64,000 nt of DNA from a candidate division BRC1 bacterium ADurb.Bin183. Its GTDB lineage: Bacteria; Sumerlaeota; Sumerlaeia; MWCT01. The stretch covers positions 124,001-188,000 of the forward strand of contig MWCT01000002.1 of assembly GCA_002070185.1 (NCBI GenBank). Direction: 5' to 3'. A program made the position numbers and the translations under genes. The notes beneath the pieces were generated by a model. The model was not told the DNA's origin. It searched no databases and worked only from the letters and a program-made list of their open reading frames with translations. This document shows, one piece after another, positions 8,630 to 17,324 of this stretch (position 1 is the first letter of the stretch; each line of letters begins with the position of its first letter).

Positions 8630-9970
8630 ATGTTAAAAAAAGTCCCGTTTCTTTTATTTGCGTTGGCTGGATTTATCATTTGCGGTTGCGGCACCAAGCC
8701 GCAAGAGGCGGCGCCGGTTGCCGATATTATCGTGGAGACAATCAAACCCTCGGCGGCTGAGTTTCGCGAGTCATTCACAGAACAAGCCGTGACTCGGCTC
8801 AGCAAAACATATACTGTGACAATGCCCATGGAGGGGCGCATCGGGCGTATTGAACTGGAACTGGGAAGCGCCGTCAAAGCGGGGCAAAAAATTGCAACAC
8901 TCGACCGTGCGCCTTTAGAACTCGCCGTCGCCGAAATCGGCGCAACGGTGGCAGAGCTGGAATCTGCCATCGAATTGAGCCGCCACAAAAAACTTGAGGA
9001 GTCCGTGTTGGCAAGCGGGCGCAAGGCTATTGCAAACGCTGAGCAGGCGCTCAAAGCCGCAGACGCGCAGGTTGCCGCCGAAAAAACCCTTTATGACCGT
9101 TATGCCAAACAGGTCAAAAACAACCTTGACCTTGTTCATACAAGCGTTCTGCCGCCGGGCAAATTGGAAGAATCTGAGATGAATGCGAATAGCGCTTTGA
9201 TTGAATTGCGCAAGCGGGAATTTTCACGCGCTATTCTTGCCGCTATTTATGAGGCATATAAACTTGTTCCTGAAATAATGGAAGACAGAATGGAACACAA
9301 ATCGCTTGAAACTGCTGTCCTAACTAAAAAACTTGAACAGGCAAAGGCGCGTCTGGCGCAGGCGCAAAATAAGCTTAAATATGTCGAAATCCTTTCGCCC
9401 GCCGATGGCATTGTCCTTGAGATATTCAAGCATGGGGATGGTTATCTCCCCGCCGGCTCTGCGCTTTTTGTGATTGGCAATCTGAATGATTTAGAGGGCG
9501 AGGCTGAAATATTGACATCTCTTGTCCCGCGCATTGGAGTTGGGACTGAGGTGGTTATTGATGTGCCTTCTTACCCCAAACCCATAAATGGCAAGGTGAT
9601 TCGCATCGAGCCTGTCGGTTTCCAAAAAGCCTCTCCTTCCGGCGCTGTGGAACAAAGAGTCAAAGTTATTTTTTCTCTCGAAACAAAACCCGACGGGCTT
9701 GGTGTTCAATATGGGATAACCGCTCATTTTCATACCGGTTCCCGCGCAAGCGCGTTTGCCATACCAACCAAGGCGATTTATCGCGAGCCAAACGGCGCAG
9801 CGTTTGTTTATGCTGTCAGGAATAACGCGCTGGCTAAACAATCCGTGCAAATTCATCATGCGGAAGGCGATAAGACATTCGTCAATGGGGTGACAGCCGG
9901 CGACCTGCTGGCTCTTGAATTGCCGGGTGTTGTGTTTCAGGATGGGATGAAGGTTAAAATCAAAAAGTAG
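8630..9970 (+). CDS. Periplasmic adaptor lipoprotein (HlyD/RND membrane-fusion type)
   Basis: A 446-residue exported protein starting MLKKVPFLLF with a lipobox ending in CGCG, so probably lipid-anchored. It has the membrane-fusion layout: a lipoyl half-motif around MEGRIGRIELELGSAVKAGQKIATLD, an alpha-helical hairpin rich in Ala/Lys/Glu (about 100-265), the second lipoyl half around ILSPADGIVLEIFKHGDG, then beta-barrel and membrane-proximal domains. Such adaptors join an inner-membrane pump to an outer-membrane channel. No RND pump or TolC gene lies beside it, so partners must be elsewhere. It converges with the NfeD gene 8 bp away. ATG 8630 has both a ribosome site and an upstream promoter. 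Confidence 0.82.
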   Translation: MLKKVPFLLFALAGFIICGCGTKPQEAAPVADIIVETIKPSAAEFRESFTEQAVTRLSKTYTVTMPMEGRIGRIELELGSAVKAGQKIATLDRAPLELAVAEIGATVAELESAIELSRHKKLEESVLASGRKAIANAEQALKAADAQVAAEKTLYDRYAKQVKNNLDLVHTSVLPPGKLEESEMNANSALIELRKREFSRAILAAIYEAYKLVPEIMEDRMEHKSLETAVLTKKLEQAKARLAQAQNKLKYVEILSPADGIVLEIFKHGDGYLPAGSALFVIGNLNDLEGEAEILTSLVPRIGVGTEVVIDVPSYPKPINGKVIRIEPVGFQKASPSGAVEQRVKVIFSLETKPDGLGVQYGITAHFHTGSRASAFAIPTKAIYREPNGAAFVYAVRNNALAKQSVQIHHAEGDKTFVNGVTAGDLLALELPGVVFQDGMKVKIKK

Positions 9971-9978
9971 GCGATTCT

Positions 9979-11370
9979 TCAAGCCTCTTCATTGTACGGT
10001 TCAACCACAATCGAGCCGCCTTCAAGGCGAAGGACTTTGACTTTTGTTCCGGCTTGGATATATCCGCCCTGTGAAATGGCATCCATCCGCGCTCCGTCAA
10101 TACGAACAATCCCTGAAGGTCTCAGCACGGATTCCGCAAATCCAGTCCGTCCGATGGCAAAGGATAAATCCACCGACGCCACATGCCCTTTGGATGAGCT
10201 CATCTCAGTTTGAAGCGACAAATTCCGCCAGAGCCTTGTCTCCGGTAGAAACCTTACGATAAGCGCCATAGATAACGTCCCTAACACCAGAGACACAGCC
10301 AGCGTGGCAAGCGGCGGCAAAAGACGCCATGCGCTGATGCTGAATCCAGCCGGCGGCATGCGAAACATCGCCAGAAAAATGGAGACGATAATCAACCCGA
10401 TGCCCAAGAAACCAGCAAGCCCAAAACCGGGAATAACAAAAATTTCCAGAGCCAGCAACCCGAGTCCGATGAAAAACAAAATAATCTCAAGCCAGTTTGC
10501 CATCTGGGCGATGTGATTGCCCCAGAAAAATAGAACCAGCGCGATTCCTCCGACCAGCCCGCCGCCTCCAAAGCCCGGCGTTTTGAATTCGATGACCAGC
10601 CCTAAAATACCTATGAGCAGAAAAATCCAAGAATACATCGGATTGGAGATAAAACGTGCAAATTTTTCCGTTGCCGTTAGGACTGCTTTTTGGCAACCGG
10701 AAGGGCTGACTCCAATTTTTTCGACGAACTCTTCAAAGTTTTCACAGACGCCCGCCACAAATTTTTCTTTGAGGGCGACATCATCAGTCAAGGTGAGGGG
10801 TCGTCCTTTTTCCTGCAATCCCTTGAGACCGTAATTCGGGTCAACGAATGCTTGGGCGATATCTTCATTATGCCCTTTGCGTCGGGCGGTGGAGCGGAAT
10901 TCGCCGGAGACGTAGCTGATTAATTTGCCTTTTGGGACAGACAATTCATTCTCGTCGGAGGAAGCGCCTAACATGAAAGGTTGGGCGGCGCCGATGACGC
11001 CTCCGCGTTGCATCCAGATCTGGTCGGTGGATAGGGCTATTAAGGCTCCGGCGCTGACGGCTCGGTTGATGTAGGCAACGGTTTTGATTTTGGAATCAAC
11101 GATGGCGTCGCGAATGAGAAGCGCCGCTTCCACATCGCCCCCGAGTGTGTTGATGTTGAGAATGATGAAATCGGATTTGGCTTTTTCGGCTTTGATAATT
11201 CCCCTTTTCACAAAAAAGGGAAGAGCCTTGTCAATCGTTCCCTCAATCGGGATAATCAATGCGCGCTTTTGCGGTTTTTCAGCCAAACCATGAGCCAAAT
11301 AAATTTCAAGCGCCGCAATCAGAAACATGAATAGATAAACCATTGTTTTATTTTTTGTCTGTATTGTCAT
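9979..11370 (-). CDS. NfeD-type membrane serine protease (ClpP class)
   Basis: A 463-residue membrane protein with an N-terminal signal/anchor, then a ClpP-fold protease domain: NTLGGDVEAALLIRDAI and the nucleophile stretch NRAVSAGALIALSTD, followed by a Lys/Arg-rich region (RSTARRKGHNE) where the family's catalytic lysine lies. About four to five membrane spans follow (residues about 240-380). The protein ends in the small OB-like NfeD domain (SSKGHVASVDLSFAIGRTGFA to VVEPYNEE). Family members cleave membrane-associated substrates such as stomatin-like proteins. No stomatin/SPFH gene is adjacent, which is less common. The ATG is preceded by GGAGATGA. A promoter candidate lies at 11518-11546. 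Confidence 0.88.
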   Translation of the reverse strand: MTIQTKNKTMVYLFMFLIAALEIYLAHGLAEKPQKRALIIPIEGTIDKALPFFVKRGIIKAEKAKSDFIILNINTLGGDVEAALLIRDAIVDSKIKTVAYINRAVSAGALIALSTDQIWMQRGGVIGAAQPFMLGASSDENELSVPKGKLISYVSGEFRSTARRKGHNEDIAQAFVDPNYGLKGLQEKGRPLTLTDDVALKEKFVAGVCENFEEFVEKIGVSPSGCQKAVLTATEKFARFISNPMYSWIFLLIGILGLVIEFKTPGFGGGGLVGGIALVLFFWGNHIAQMANWLEIILFFIGLGLLALEIFVIPGFGLAGFLGIGLIIVSIFLAMFRMPPAGFSISAWRLLPPLATLAVSLVLGTLSMALIVRFLPETRLWRNLSLQTEMSSSKGHVASVDLSFAIGRTGFAESVLRPSGIVRIDGARMDAISQGGYIQAGTKVKVLRLEGGSIVVEPYNEEA

Positions 11371-11517
11371 ATCTCATCTCCATTGAGGGATGCCGCTTGC
11401 GACTTCATGAATGGCAAATTGCAGGTTCTAAACATTTTTTTAAACAACGATTGCCGAGCTGCAAATCTGCGGGGTTGCTGAATACTTTCATATTCATCAC
11501 CCTTACAATGATAATCT

Positions 11518-11546
11518 TTTATCTTTAAAAATGGCGCCGACGTCAA
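11518..11546 (-). promoter_or_regulatory. Sigma70-like promoter upstream of the NfeD gene
   Basis: On the minus strand TTGACG (11541-11546), a 17-bp spacer and GATAAA (11518-11523) are correctly ordered for transcription of the NfeD gene. They leave a leader of about 140 bases with no recognised structure. The T-rich stretch after the tRNA 3' end (11566-11582) lies just upstream and may end the tRNA transcript. Confidence 0.4.
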
Positions 11547-11582
11547 GATAAGAATGGTGTGTTTGCGAGCCAAAAAAAGAAA

Positions 11583-11658
11583 TGGAGCGGGAGACGGGAC
11601 TTGAACCCGCGACGACTAGCTTGGAAGGCTAGTGTTCTACCAACTGAACTACTCCCGC
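11583..11658 (-). tRNA. tRNA-Gly (anticodon TCC)
   Basis: A 76-base cloverleaf folds on the minus strand: acceptor GCGGGAG/CTCCCGC, D arm GTTC/GAAC with an AGTTGGTA loop, anticodon arm CTAGC/GCTAG with loop CTTCCAA (anticodon TCC), a five-base variable loop and T arm GCGGG/CCCGT with TTCAAGT. The discriminator is T and the CCA end is encoded. A TTGACA hexamer lies about 40 bp upstream, and a TTTCTTTTTTT tract follows the CCA. It stands alone between the glycosyltransferase and NfeD genes. Confidence 0.96.
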
Positions 11659-11714
11659 TCAAAACAATTGGATTGTCTCGCAAATGCCGCGCGAGCGTGT
11701 CAACCATAAAAAGT

Positions 11715-12494
11715 TTATGGTTTTACTTTTGGAGAAGGGGGTTTGCCAAAACGGAAACGAACGGTTTTTATGAGAAATGCCGCATTCCCCAGAATATAGC
11801 GGCGCCACATGCGCCGAGGTTCGACAATCAGACGAAAGAGCCATTCCAAACCGCATGTGCGCATCCAGCGCGGGGCGCGCGGCGTGACGCCCGCGTAATA
11901 TTCGAACAAAGCGCCCACGCACCATATAACGGGCGCCGCCAATTCTGAAAGGCGCGCGGCGGCAAATTTTTCCTGAAGCGGCACGCCCATTCCGATAAGG
12001 AGAATATCAGGATGAGTTTCTTTGATTTTTTGAACAAGCGCCTCCGCCTCATCTGGTTTGAAATACCCCGAATGGCAGCCAGCAACTTTCATGGCGGGGC
12101 AATTTTTTTTCAGATTTTCCGCCGCTTTCTCCGCCACGCCCGCAGCCGAACCGAGAAAATAAATGGATAGGTTTTCCTCCGCGCAGCGCTCGCAGAATGC
12201 CTCCAAGAAATCGCCTGCATTCACACGCTCCGGCAAGGGTTGTCCCAAAAATTTGGACGCCCAAACCACCGCTTGACCATCGGCATATACACAATCTGCG
12301 GCATCCACAATTCTCGCATAAACATCATCGCGAAAATAAAGATTGATGCAATGGGCGTTGAGATAGACGATGAGCCTCGGCTGTGATTTTTCCCGCGCCC
12401 AATGAATCGTTTGCTGAATGAACTCCTCAGTATTAAGGCAATCCATGACGATTCCAAAAGGGCGGGCGGTATTTCGATTATTTTGCCGATTCAT
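11715..12494 (-). CDS. WecG/TagA/CpsF-family glycosyltransferase
   Basis: A 259-residue cytoplasmic or membrane-peripheral enzyme. Family landmarks are the N-terminal YLNAHCINLYFRDD region, ADGQAVVWASKFLGQPLPERV, the GMGVPLQEKF stretch and the C-terminal basic segment GLEWLFRL.VEPRRMWRRY, which in this family contacts the membrane. Members add ManNAcA-like or ManNAc residues to undecaprenyl-linked intermediates for surface polysaccharides. The donor here is unknown. No other polysaccharide genes are adjacent. The stop codon lies inside a 9-bp inverted repeat (AACCATAAA/TTTATGGTT) that could form a hairpin at the mRNA end, though without a T tract. The upstream neighbour on this strand is the putative 6S RNA. 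Confidence 0.87.
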   Translation of the reverse strand: MNRQNNRNTARPFGIVMDCLNTEEFIQQTIHWAREKSQPRLIVYLNAHCINLYFRDDVYARIVDAADCVYADGQAVVWASKFLGQPLPERVNAGDFLEAFCERCAEENLSIYFLGSAAGVAEKAAENLKKNCPAMKVAGCHSGYFKPDEAEALVQKIKETHPDILLIGMGVPLQEKFAAARLSELAAPVIWCVGALFEYYAGVTPRAPRWMRTCGLEWLFRLIVEPRRMWRRYILGNAAFLIKTVRFRFGKPPSPKVKP

Positions 12495-12526
12495 ACGATG
12501 GACGGGAACGGATGATATATGGATTC

Positions 12527-12745
12527 AAAAAAATTAACCCCCACACCGCCGTGCTCGGGGTATTATTGAGTCACGAGATAGCAGGTGGGCGCCCTCACGA
12601 CCGCTTTTGAAGAGCCCGGCTGGAGGCGCGAAACCCCAACAGGCGGGACATGTCATACACGGAGGGATATTCGAGCTCCCGAATTGTGACTGTTGGCTCA
12701 ATAATTTAACCCTCTACACAAGCGTAGCAGGGGTTAATAGCCGAA
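12527..12745 (-). ncRNA. Structured RNA, probably 6S RNA, with intrinsic terminator
   Basis: About 210 bases fold on the minus strand into a long rod. The ends pair (TTAACCCC with GGGGTTAA). Internal strands pair AGGGTTAAATTATTGAG against CTCAATAATACCCC, then TCAC with GTGA. The middle holds a large loop and an apical stem that includes a GGGCGCCCACC segment. The 3' end runs directly into TTTTTTT (12527-12533), so transcription is leftward and the closing stem doubles as a terminator. No ORF fits. Rod shape, length, a central bubble and a poly-T end suit 6S RNA, the regulator that binds sigma70 RNA polymerase. It is not RNase P or tmRNA by size or motifs. The assignment is by shape only. The rest of the 12495-12909 gap contains nothing else I recognise. 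Confidence 0.5.
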
Positions 12746-12909
12746 TTCACTTATCAAACAACTGATTAAGTCAATACTTTATCCGCCCTTTTGATGTCAA
12801 GTGGAAATATTAATTAAAGGCATGATATTTCCTGATAAAAATACCTTGCATCGCAGGATTAATCCAATTAATAATCAGTCACATTTTTAGGGAGGGCAAA
12901 CATTAAGAC

Positions 12910-14070
12910 ATGAAAGTTAAATTTCAAAATAAAGGCGAACTTCTCTATGCCACACAGGTGGCAAACGGCATTGTGCTTCAGCAAACCAGTCTGCCGATTC
13001 TGAGCAACATCCTCATTGAAGCGTCGGGTCAGGAAGTAACATTCATGGGTTGCGACAGCGATTCATCCGTAAAATGTAAAATTAAGGCGGTGGAAGCGGA
13101 GGGAAAAATCACGGTGCCCGCCGTGCCGTTTGTGAATCTGGTGCGCGAATTGCCGGAAAACAACTCTTTTGAAGTTCTGTTTGCCCTCAACGAAAACGGC
13201 GTTGTTGACGTGACGTCGGGCACCAATGAATACCATTTGCAGACCATGTCGCCGGAAGATTTCCCGGAATGGAAGGCTATAGAGCCGCTTGTTTCTTTTG
13301 AGATAACCCAGGAGGTGTTAAAAAAGCTCATCACCAAAACCCTGTTTGCCGTTCCTGATAAAGACCCACGCAAGGTGCTTCTTGGCGCATATCTGACGGT
13401 GGATAACAACTTTCCGGATGTTGCGAAAGCTCCCGCAGAGGAAACGTCCTGCCATTTACGCATGGCGGCGACGGATGGGAAAACTCTTGGTTATATGGAT
13501 GCTATAGGAACAGGGCGCAAGGGTCAGGAATCAATCGGAGTGGTCATCCCTCAAAAAACGTTGGGAGAGGTCCAGAAAGTGCTTATTGGGCAAGGTCTTG
13601 TTCAAGTCGGCATTGGCGAGCGCCATATTTATTTCCGCATCAATGATATTGAATTCAAAACGAACAAAATAGACGGCGAATTCCCAAATTATGAATTGGT
13701 GCTCCCCAAGGATTTTGAGTATGTTATAACATTGGATAAGACCGCCTTCAGCAAGGCAATTCGTCGAGCGGCTATAGTCACGGAATCCCAAACCAGCGCC
13801 GTTACTTTTAAATTTAAACCCGACGAGCTGGAACTGGAAGCCAAAACTTTTGACCTTGGTTCATACAAGGGCAACCTTTATAAGCCGCAAATTGAATACG
13901 AAGGCAAGCCGTTCGAACTTTCCATCAATCAGACCTACCTCATGAAGACTCTCAATGTGATGGAAACAGATAAAATCACGATGCATGTCAAATCTCCATC
14001 GCACCCGATTATTTTCCGTGAAGAGGATCACCTCGACACTCTCTTTCTTGTCATGCCAATTAAAATGTAA
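12910..14070 (+). CDS. dnaN: DNA polymerase III beta subunit (sliding clamp)
   Basis: A 386-residue cytoplasmic protein with three repeated clamp domains. It starts MKVKFQNKGELLYATQVANGIV, with ISNILIEA-like domain-1 features (LPILSNILIEASGQEVTFMGCD), and ends HLDTLFLVMPIKM, closely matching the canonical VMPMRL-type C-terminus that seals the clamp ring. It confers processivity on the replicase by encircling DNA. GGGAGGG lies upstream of the ATG. The gene is solitary: no dnaA, recF or gyrB flank it, so this is not the common origin-linked arrangement. It converges with the M48 protease gene. Confidence 0.95.
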   Translation: MKVKFQNKGELLYATQVANGIVLQQTSLPILSNILIEASGQEVTFMGCDSDSSVKCKIKAVEAEGKITVPAVPFVNLVRELPENNSFEVLFALNENGVVDVTSGTNEYHLQTMSPEDFPEWKAIEPLVSFEITQEVLKKLITKTLFAVPDKDPRKVLLGAYLTVDNNFPDVAKAPAEETSCHLRMAATDGKTLGYMDAIGTGRKGQESIGVVIPQKTLGEVQKVLIGQGLVQVGIGERHIYFRINDIEFKTNKIDGEFPNYELVLPKDFEYVITLDKTAFSKAIRRAAIVTESQTSAVTFKFKPDELELEAKTFDLGSYKGNLYKPQIEYEGKPFELSINQTYLMKTLNVMETDKITMHVKSPSHPIIFREEDHLDTLFLVMPIKM

Positions 14071-14130
14071 TCGTGAAATAGGTTGGGGGAACGGATGTTG
14101 AATCTCCAAAAGGGTGGGGGGATTAGGTTA

Positions 14131-14192
14131 TTTGATGTTTGATTTTTCGGGATGGGGCGGCTTAGAATTAAGCCAACCTCCTGAACATCAAA
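14131..14192. terminator. Nested hairpin between convergent dnaN and M48 genes
   Basis: A 9-bp inverted repeat TTTGATGTT (14131-14139)/AACATCAAA (14184-14192) encloses a second hairpin GGCTTA/TAAGCC (14159-14174). It sits in the 150-bp space between the two stop codons, where a bidirectional transcription end is expected. There is no clean T tract on either side, so intrinsic termination is uncertain. Confidence 0.35.
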
Positions 14193-14220
14193 ACAAACTT
14201 GCCCTTTACTCCCCTTCTCC

Positions 14221-15945
14221 TCAATATCCCGCATCTTCAATGAGAATCTGGAGAATTTCGAGTTCATCGCCGTCAAACCAGACCTGTTTGCATGATTTGC
14301 AATCGTCAACTTCCACAAAATATTGATAGCTGAAAAGACGCCGTATCATGCCAAATCCGCAGAGCGGGCAGTTGTGCAAAGTTTTTTTGCTATGGTGTTT
14401 TTCGGCATTTTTAATTCGATTAACGGCTTGAACGTTAATTTGGTTTTCTCGTTTCCAACGACGGGCTTTGCGCAGCAGATAGTCGGAGGGTTTGACCTCT
14501 CGGCGGGCGATGATGCGGACGATGCCTGCCTCAGGCACAAGCCTTCCGCCGCATCGCTGGCATTGTTTTATTGGAACTCCCTCATAATGGGAATCTGCAA
14601 GATTTTGACCGCAAACGGGGCATTGTCCTTTGGCGGGATTTTTCTTTTGGGAGGCGCGGAAGGTTTCCAATATGGGGGGAAAACTCCGCGCCAAAGCGGG
14701 TTCATCGCTGCCAGCCGGGCGCACCGTCGCCATGCCGGTGAACCATGGGATGGTAAAAAGGGTTGCGATGGTGAAAGGACCTTCCCATTTGCCTTGGCTA
14801 TTGCGAATTTCCCAAAGAGAACCAACGTCAGGATTGGCATAATCTGAAGCGGGCGCATCGTCAGAAAATTCGCGCGATGGTTTTTCATCCACAGATGATA
14901 TTTGGATTCGGGCGTTTTCCCTTTGTTGATTTTGCTCCATGATATCGCTCAGAGCCTTAAGGACGGTTTTATTTGCCATACCCATCAAGCGGTTTATGCG
15001 TTCCATGACAGGGGGATGAGTGGAAAAAATTTTTGATAAAAACCCCTGCTCGGCAATTTCCCCCGCGCTCTCCGGCGGCACAATGAAGAGAGGGCTATAA
15101 ATCTCGCCGGCATCGCCGAGATAGGAAAAACTTTTATGCGCTTTATAAATAACGCGTGCGAGCGCCTCCGGATTGCGTGTGATTTGCACCGCGTTGGCAT
15201 CGGCAAGATACTCTCTTTGTCGGCTAATGGTGAATGTAAAGAGCCGCGAGAGCAACGCGAGAGCTCCCGAAATTGTTTGACCAAGCAATTCCATCTGGCG
15301 TCCTTCAGGGCGTTGCATCCATGTATTGAAAAAGACGGGGCGCTCTTCTTCTATTTCGAGCATATCCGAGAGGCGCTGAAAAATATTTCCAAGGGCGCAT
15401 GCAAATGTTATGTAGAGGGCGTCGCCGCTCATGATGTGCGCCAGTTCATGGGCGATGGCAGATTGCAATTCCTCCCTCGTGAACCGCGCCAGCGCCCCTT
15501 CGGTAGCGGCGATGATTGGGACGCCGTCCGCGCCGATTATGGCGCATGTATTGACAGAATTGGCGGGGATCACGCAGATGCGAATCGGTTTTTTGCAACC
15601 GGCGCCAATCCGCACCTCTTCCACAATATCGCCCAATTTTTTGTGATATAGGTCTGAGGTATCGAGGGGCGCCGCCCGAAGTTTTTCCAGAATGAACTCA
15701 GCGCCGCTGGTTTTGGCGTTCTCCCATTGAAAAATTGCAAGGAGGGCGGATATAACAAAAATTATAACAAAATGCCATGGGGAAAAAATGGGGATTCCTA
15801 ACAGCGCGCTAAAAATTACGCCGGCTATGAGCGCATAAAGTATTCCCACGCCGATAAAATAAAAAAGAATTAAGCCAATAAACAGCCAGATTGTGCGTTG
15901 CGTTTGCTGTTCTTGAATTTGATAAAACGTCCGCCGCTCTTCCAT
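14221..15945 (-). CDS. M48-family membrane metalloprotease with C-terminal GYF_2-like and zinc-ribbon domains
   Basis: 574 residues. Two membrane segments (about 18-45 and 58-75) precede an HtpX/M48 peptidase domain with the zinc motif HELAH at about 166-170 and the downstream REYLADANAV glutamate region. A further part resembles a GYF_2 domain (SLWEIRNSQGKWEGPFTIATL). Two zinc ribbons follow, with cysteine pairs in CPVCGQNL/CQRCGG and CPLCGFGM/CKSCKQVWFDGDE. Family members act in membrane protein quality control. The appended zinc ribbons suggest substrate or partner binding on the cytoplasmic side, which is inference. The gene is almost twice the length of HtpX. It is divergent from an exported protein gene. 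Confidence 0.85.
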   Translation of the reverse strand: MEERRTFYQIQEQQTQRTIWLFIGLILFYFIGVGILYALIAGVIFSALLGIPIFSPWHFVIIFVISALLAIFQWENAKTSGAEFILEKLRAAPLDTSDLYHKKLGDIVEEVRIGAGCKKPIRICVIPANSVNTCAIIGADGVPIIAATEGALARFTREELQSAIAHELAHIMSGDALYITFACALGNIFQRLSDMLEIEEERPVFFNTWMQRPEGRQMELLGQTISGALALLSRLFTFTISRQREYLADANAVQITRNPEALARVIYKAHKSFSYLGDAGEIYSPLFIVPPESAGEIAEQGFLSKIFSTHPPVMERINRLMGMANKTVLKALSDIMEQNQQRENARIQISSVDEKPSREFSDDAPASDYANPDVGSLWEIRNSQGKWEGPFTIATLFTIPWFTGMATVRPAGSDEPALARSFPPILETFRASQKKNPAKGQCPVCGQNLADSHYEGVPIKQCQRCGGRLVPEAGIVRIIARREVKPSDYLLRKARRWKRENQINVQAVNRIKNAEKHHSKKTLHNCPLCGFGMIRRLFSYQYFVEVDDCKSCKQVWFDGDELEILQILIEDAGY

Positions 15946-16142
15946 GATAACCGCCTTGTGAAAAATATGATGTTATTGAGGGCAAAGCGGAGTCAAGGAT
16001 TGATTCATGAAACGAAAACAACGAGCGGATATTGTGTTATTTTTTTGATTGAATGGGGGCGAGGCGGACGGATAGGAAATTATGAGATTTTCGACATTGC
16101 GTATAAACATCTTTTTGGATTTATTGATGGAAGGGGATTGCG

Positions 16143-17249
16143 ATGTTTCGCAAACGAAACGGCTCATTTTGTTCGTGCTCTTGGGAGAGGTTTGCCACAA
16201 TTGGCGTGATAGGGCTGGGGGTTCTACTTTGTGTGATAAGCGCCTTTGCAAAGAAAAAAACGGAACTTTGGAAAACCCTTCCACGTCCAGTGGCGGAAGA
16301 TATCTGGGTGAGACCGGCTTCGAGCGTTTTGGCTCAGCCTATCTGGGGTCATGCTAATGGAATAAGGGTCGGGCTGCACCCGATGTCGGGTCCCCGCGGG
16401 CTGCTTCGAGTTTTTACCCCCTATATGGGTCAGCCGGATTCGGTGCTTATCAATTTCATAGCAGTTGAGCCGATTGCGCAGGGAGAGGATTGGCGCAGTT
16501 TTTCCGAAATGGAACAAAGCAAATTAGACAAGGTTCAGGGGAAAAGATTCTGGAGCGCAAACTCGCCCGAAGATGAGACCCCGCGGATATCCCACCATTC
16601 CCCCGCAAGCGGCGTTATTGAAAAGGAAGGCACAACGCAAACTCTCACTGTTTATATTCTGGTGGAACCTTTTGACAACGGGGCAAAGGTTTATTTGCGT
16701 CTGCGGTTTCACTCGGAGCGTCCTTACGAATTCAGCGTAGCGGCTTTTGCGCGGAAGGATTCCAAGCCGTTAAAACATTGCATTCTCACGGCGACTATGG
16801 GGAATTTTGCGCGTCTGCGGGAACTCCATCTCAAAAGCTCTGTTACGACATCTTTGGAATTATGGCGTGATTTCAAAGGGGATGATTTTACGCCTCATGC
16901 CGAATTTTCTCTATCGGATTTGATTCGCAACAAAAAGGGACATGCCTTGTTTATCGCCGCTCCAAATGAAAAGAATCCCGAAGAGGCAAAGTATTCGCCT
17001 GATACCGTTTACTGGTGGAAATATCAAGGAAAGCCATCCACCCAATATTGGCGATGCGAAAACCCTCAACCGCAGCTTAAGGGGCTGGTCAATGGACGCG
17101 CCTGCTTCTGGGGCGGGCAGTCGCCGATTCCCGGCGGCGTGTCGTTTGAGAATTTTGAATTGATGGAGCCTTTCAAGGATGGCGCGGAATATTGGTTTGG
17201 CATCACGCCCCAGCCGCCGATGGAGTTCATAAAAAGCGAAATGGAGTAA
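16143..17249 (+). CDS. Exported protein of unknown function
   Basis: A 368-residue protein with a long N-region and a hydrophobic segment (about 19-35) ending near AFAKKK, consistent with a signal peptide or anchor. The rest is beta-rich, with many Trp/Tyr and runs such as YWWKYQGKPSTQYWRC and a C-terminal FELMEPFKDGAEYWFGI. I recognise no catalytic motif or named domain. It may be a carbohydrate-binding or surface protein, but this is only a guess from the aromatic, beta-strand character. The ATG has an excellent GGAAGGGG site. Downstream, after 75 bp, lies the SRP RNA gene. Confidence 0.7.
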   Translation: MFRKRNGSFCSCSWERFATIGVIGLGVLLCVISAFAKKKTELWKTLPRPVAEDIWVRPASSVLAQPIWGHANGIRVGLHPMSGPRGLLRVFTPYMGQPDSVLINFIAVEPIAQGEDWRSFSEMEQSKLDKVQGKRFWSANSPEDETPRISHHSPASGVIEKEGTTQTLTVYILVEPFDNGAKVYLRLRFHSERPYEFSVAAFARKDSKPLKHCILTATMGNFARLRELHLKSSVTTSLELWRDFKGDDFTPHAEFSLSDLIRNKKGHALFIAAPNEKNPEEAKYSPDTVYWWKYQGKPSTQYWRCENPQPQLKGLVNGRACFWGGQSPIPGGVSFENFELMEPFKDGAEYWFGITPQPPMEFIKSEME

Positions 17250-17324
17250 CGAATTGACGTTGACAGGCATATTGAGGGGCGCATAAAACCCTTTTTGTTT
17301 GTGTTTGATATTACATACTGAGTT

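Noticed and set aside
8437-9054. Minus-strand frame of 205 codons across the adaptor gene start
   Set aside because: It covers a good promoter, ribosome site and lipobox of the plus-strand adaptor gene.
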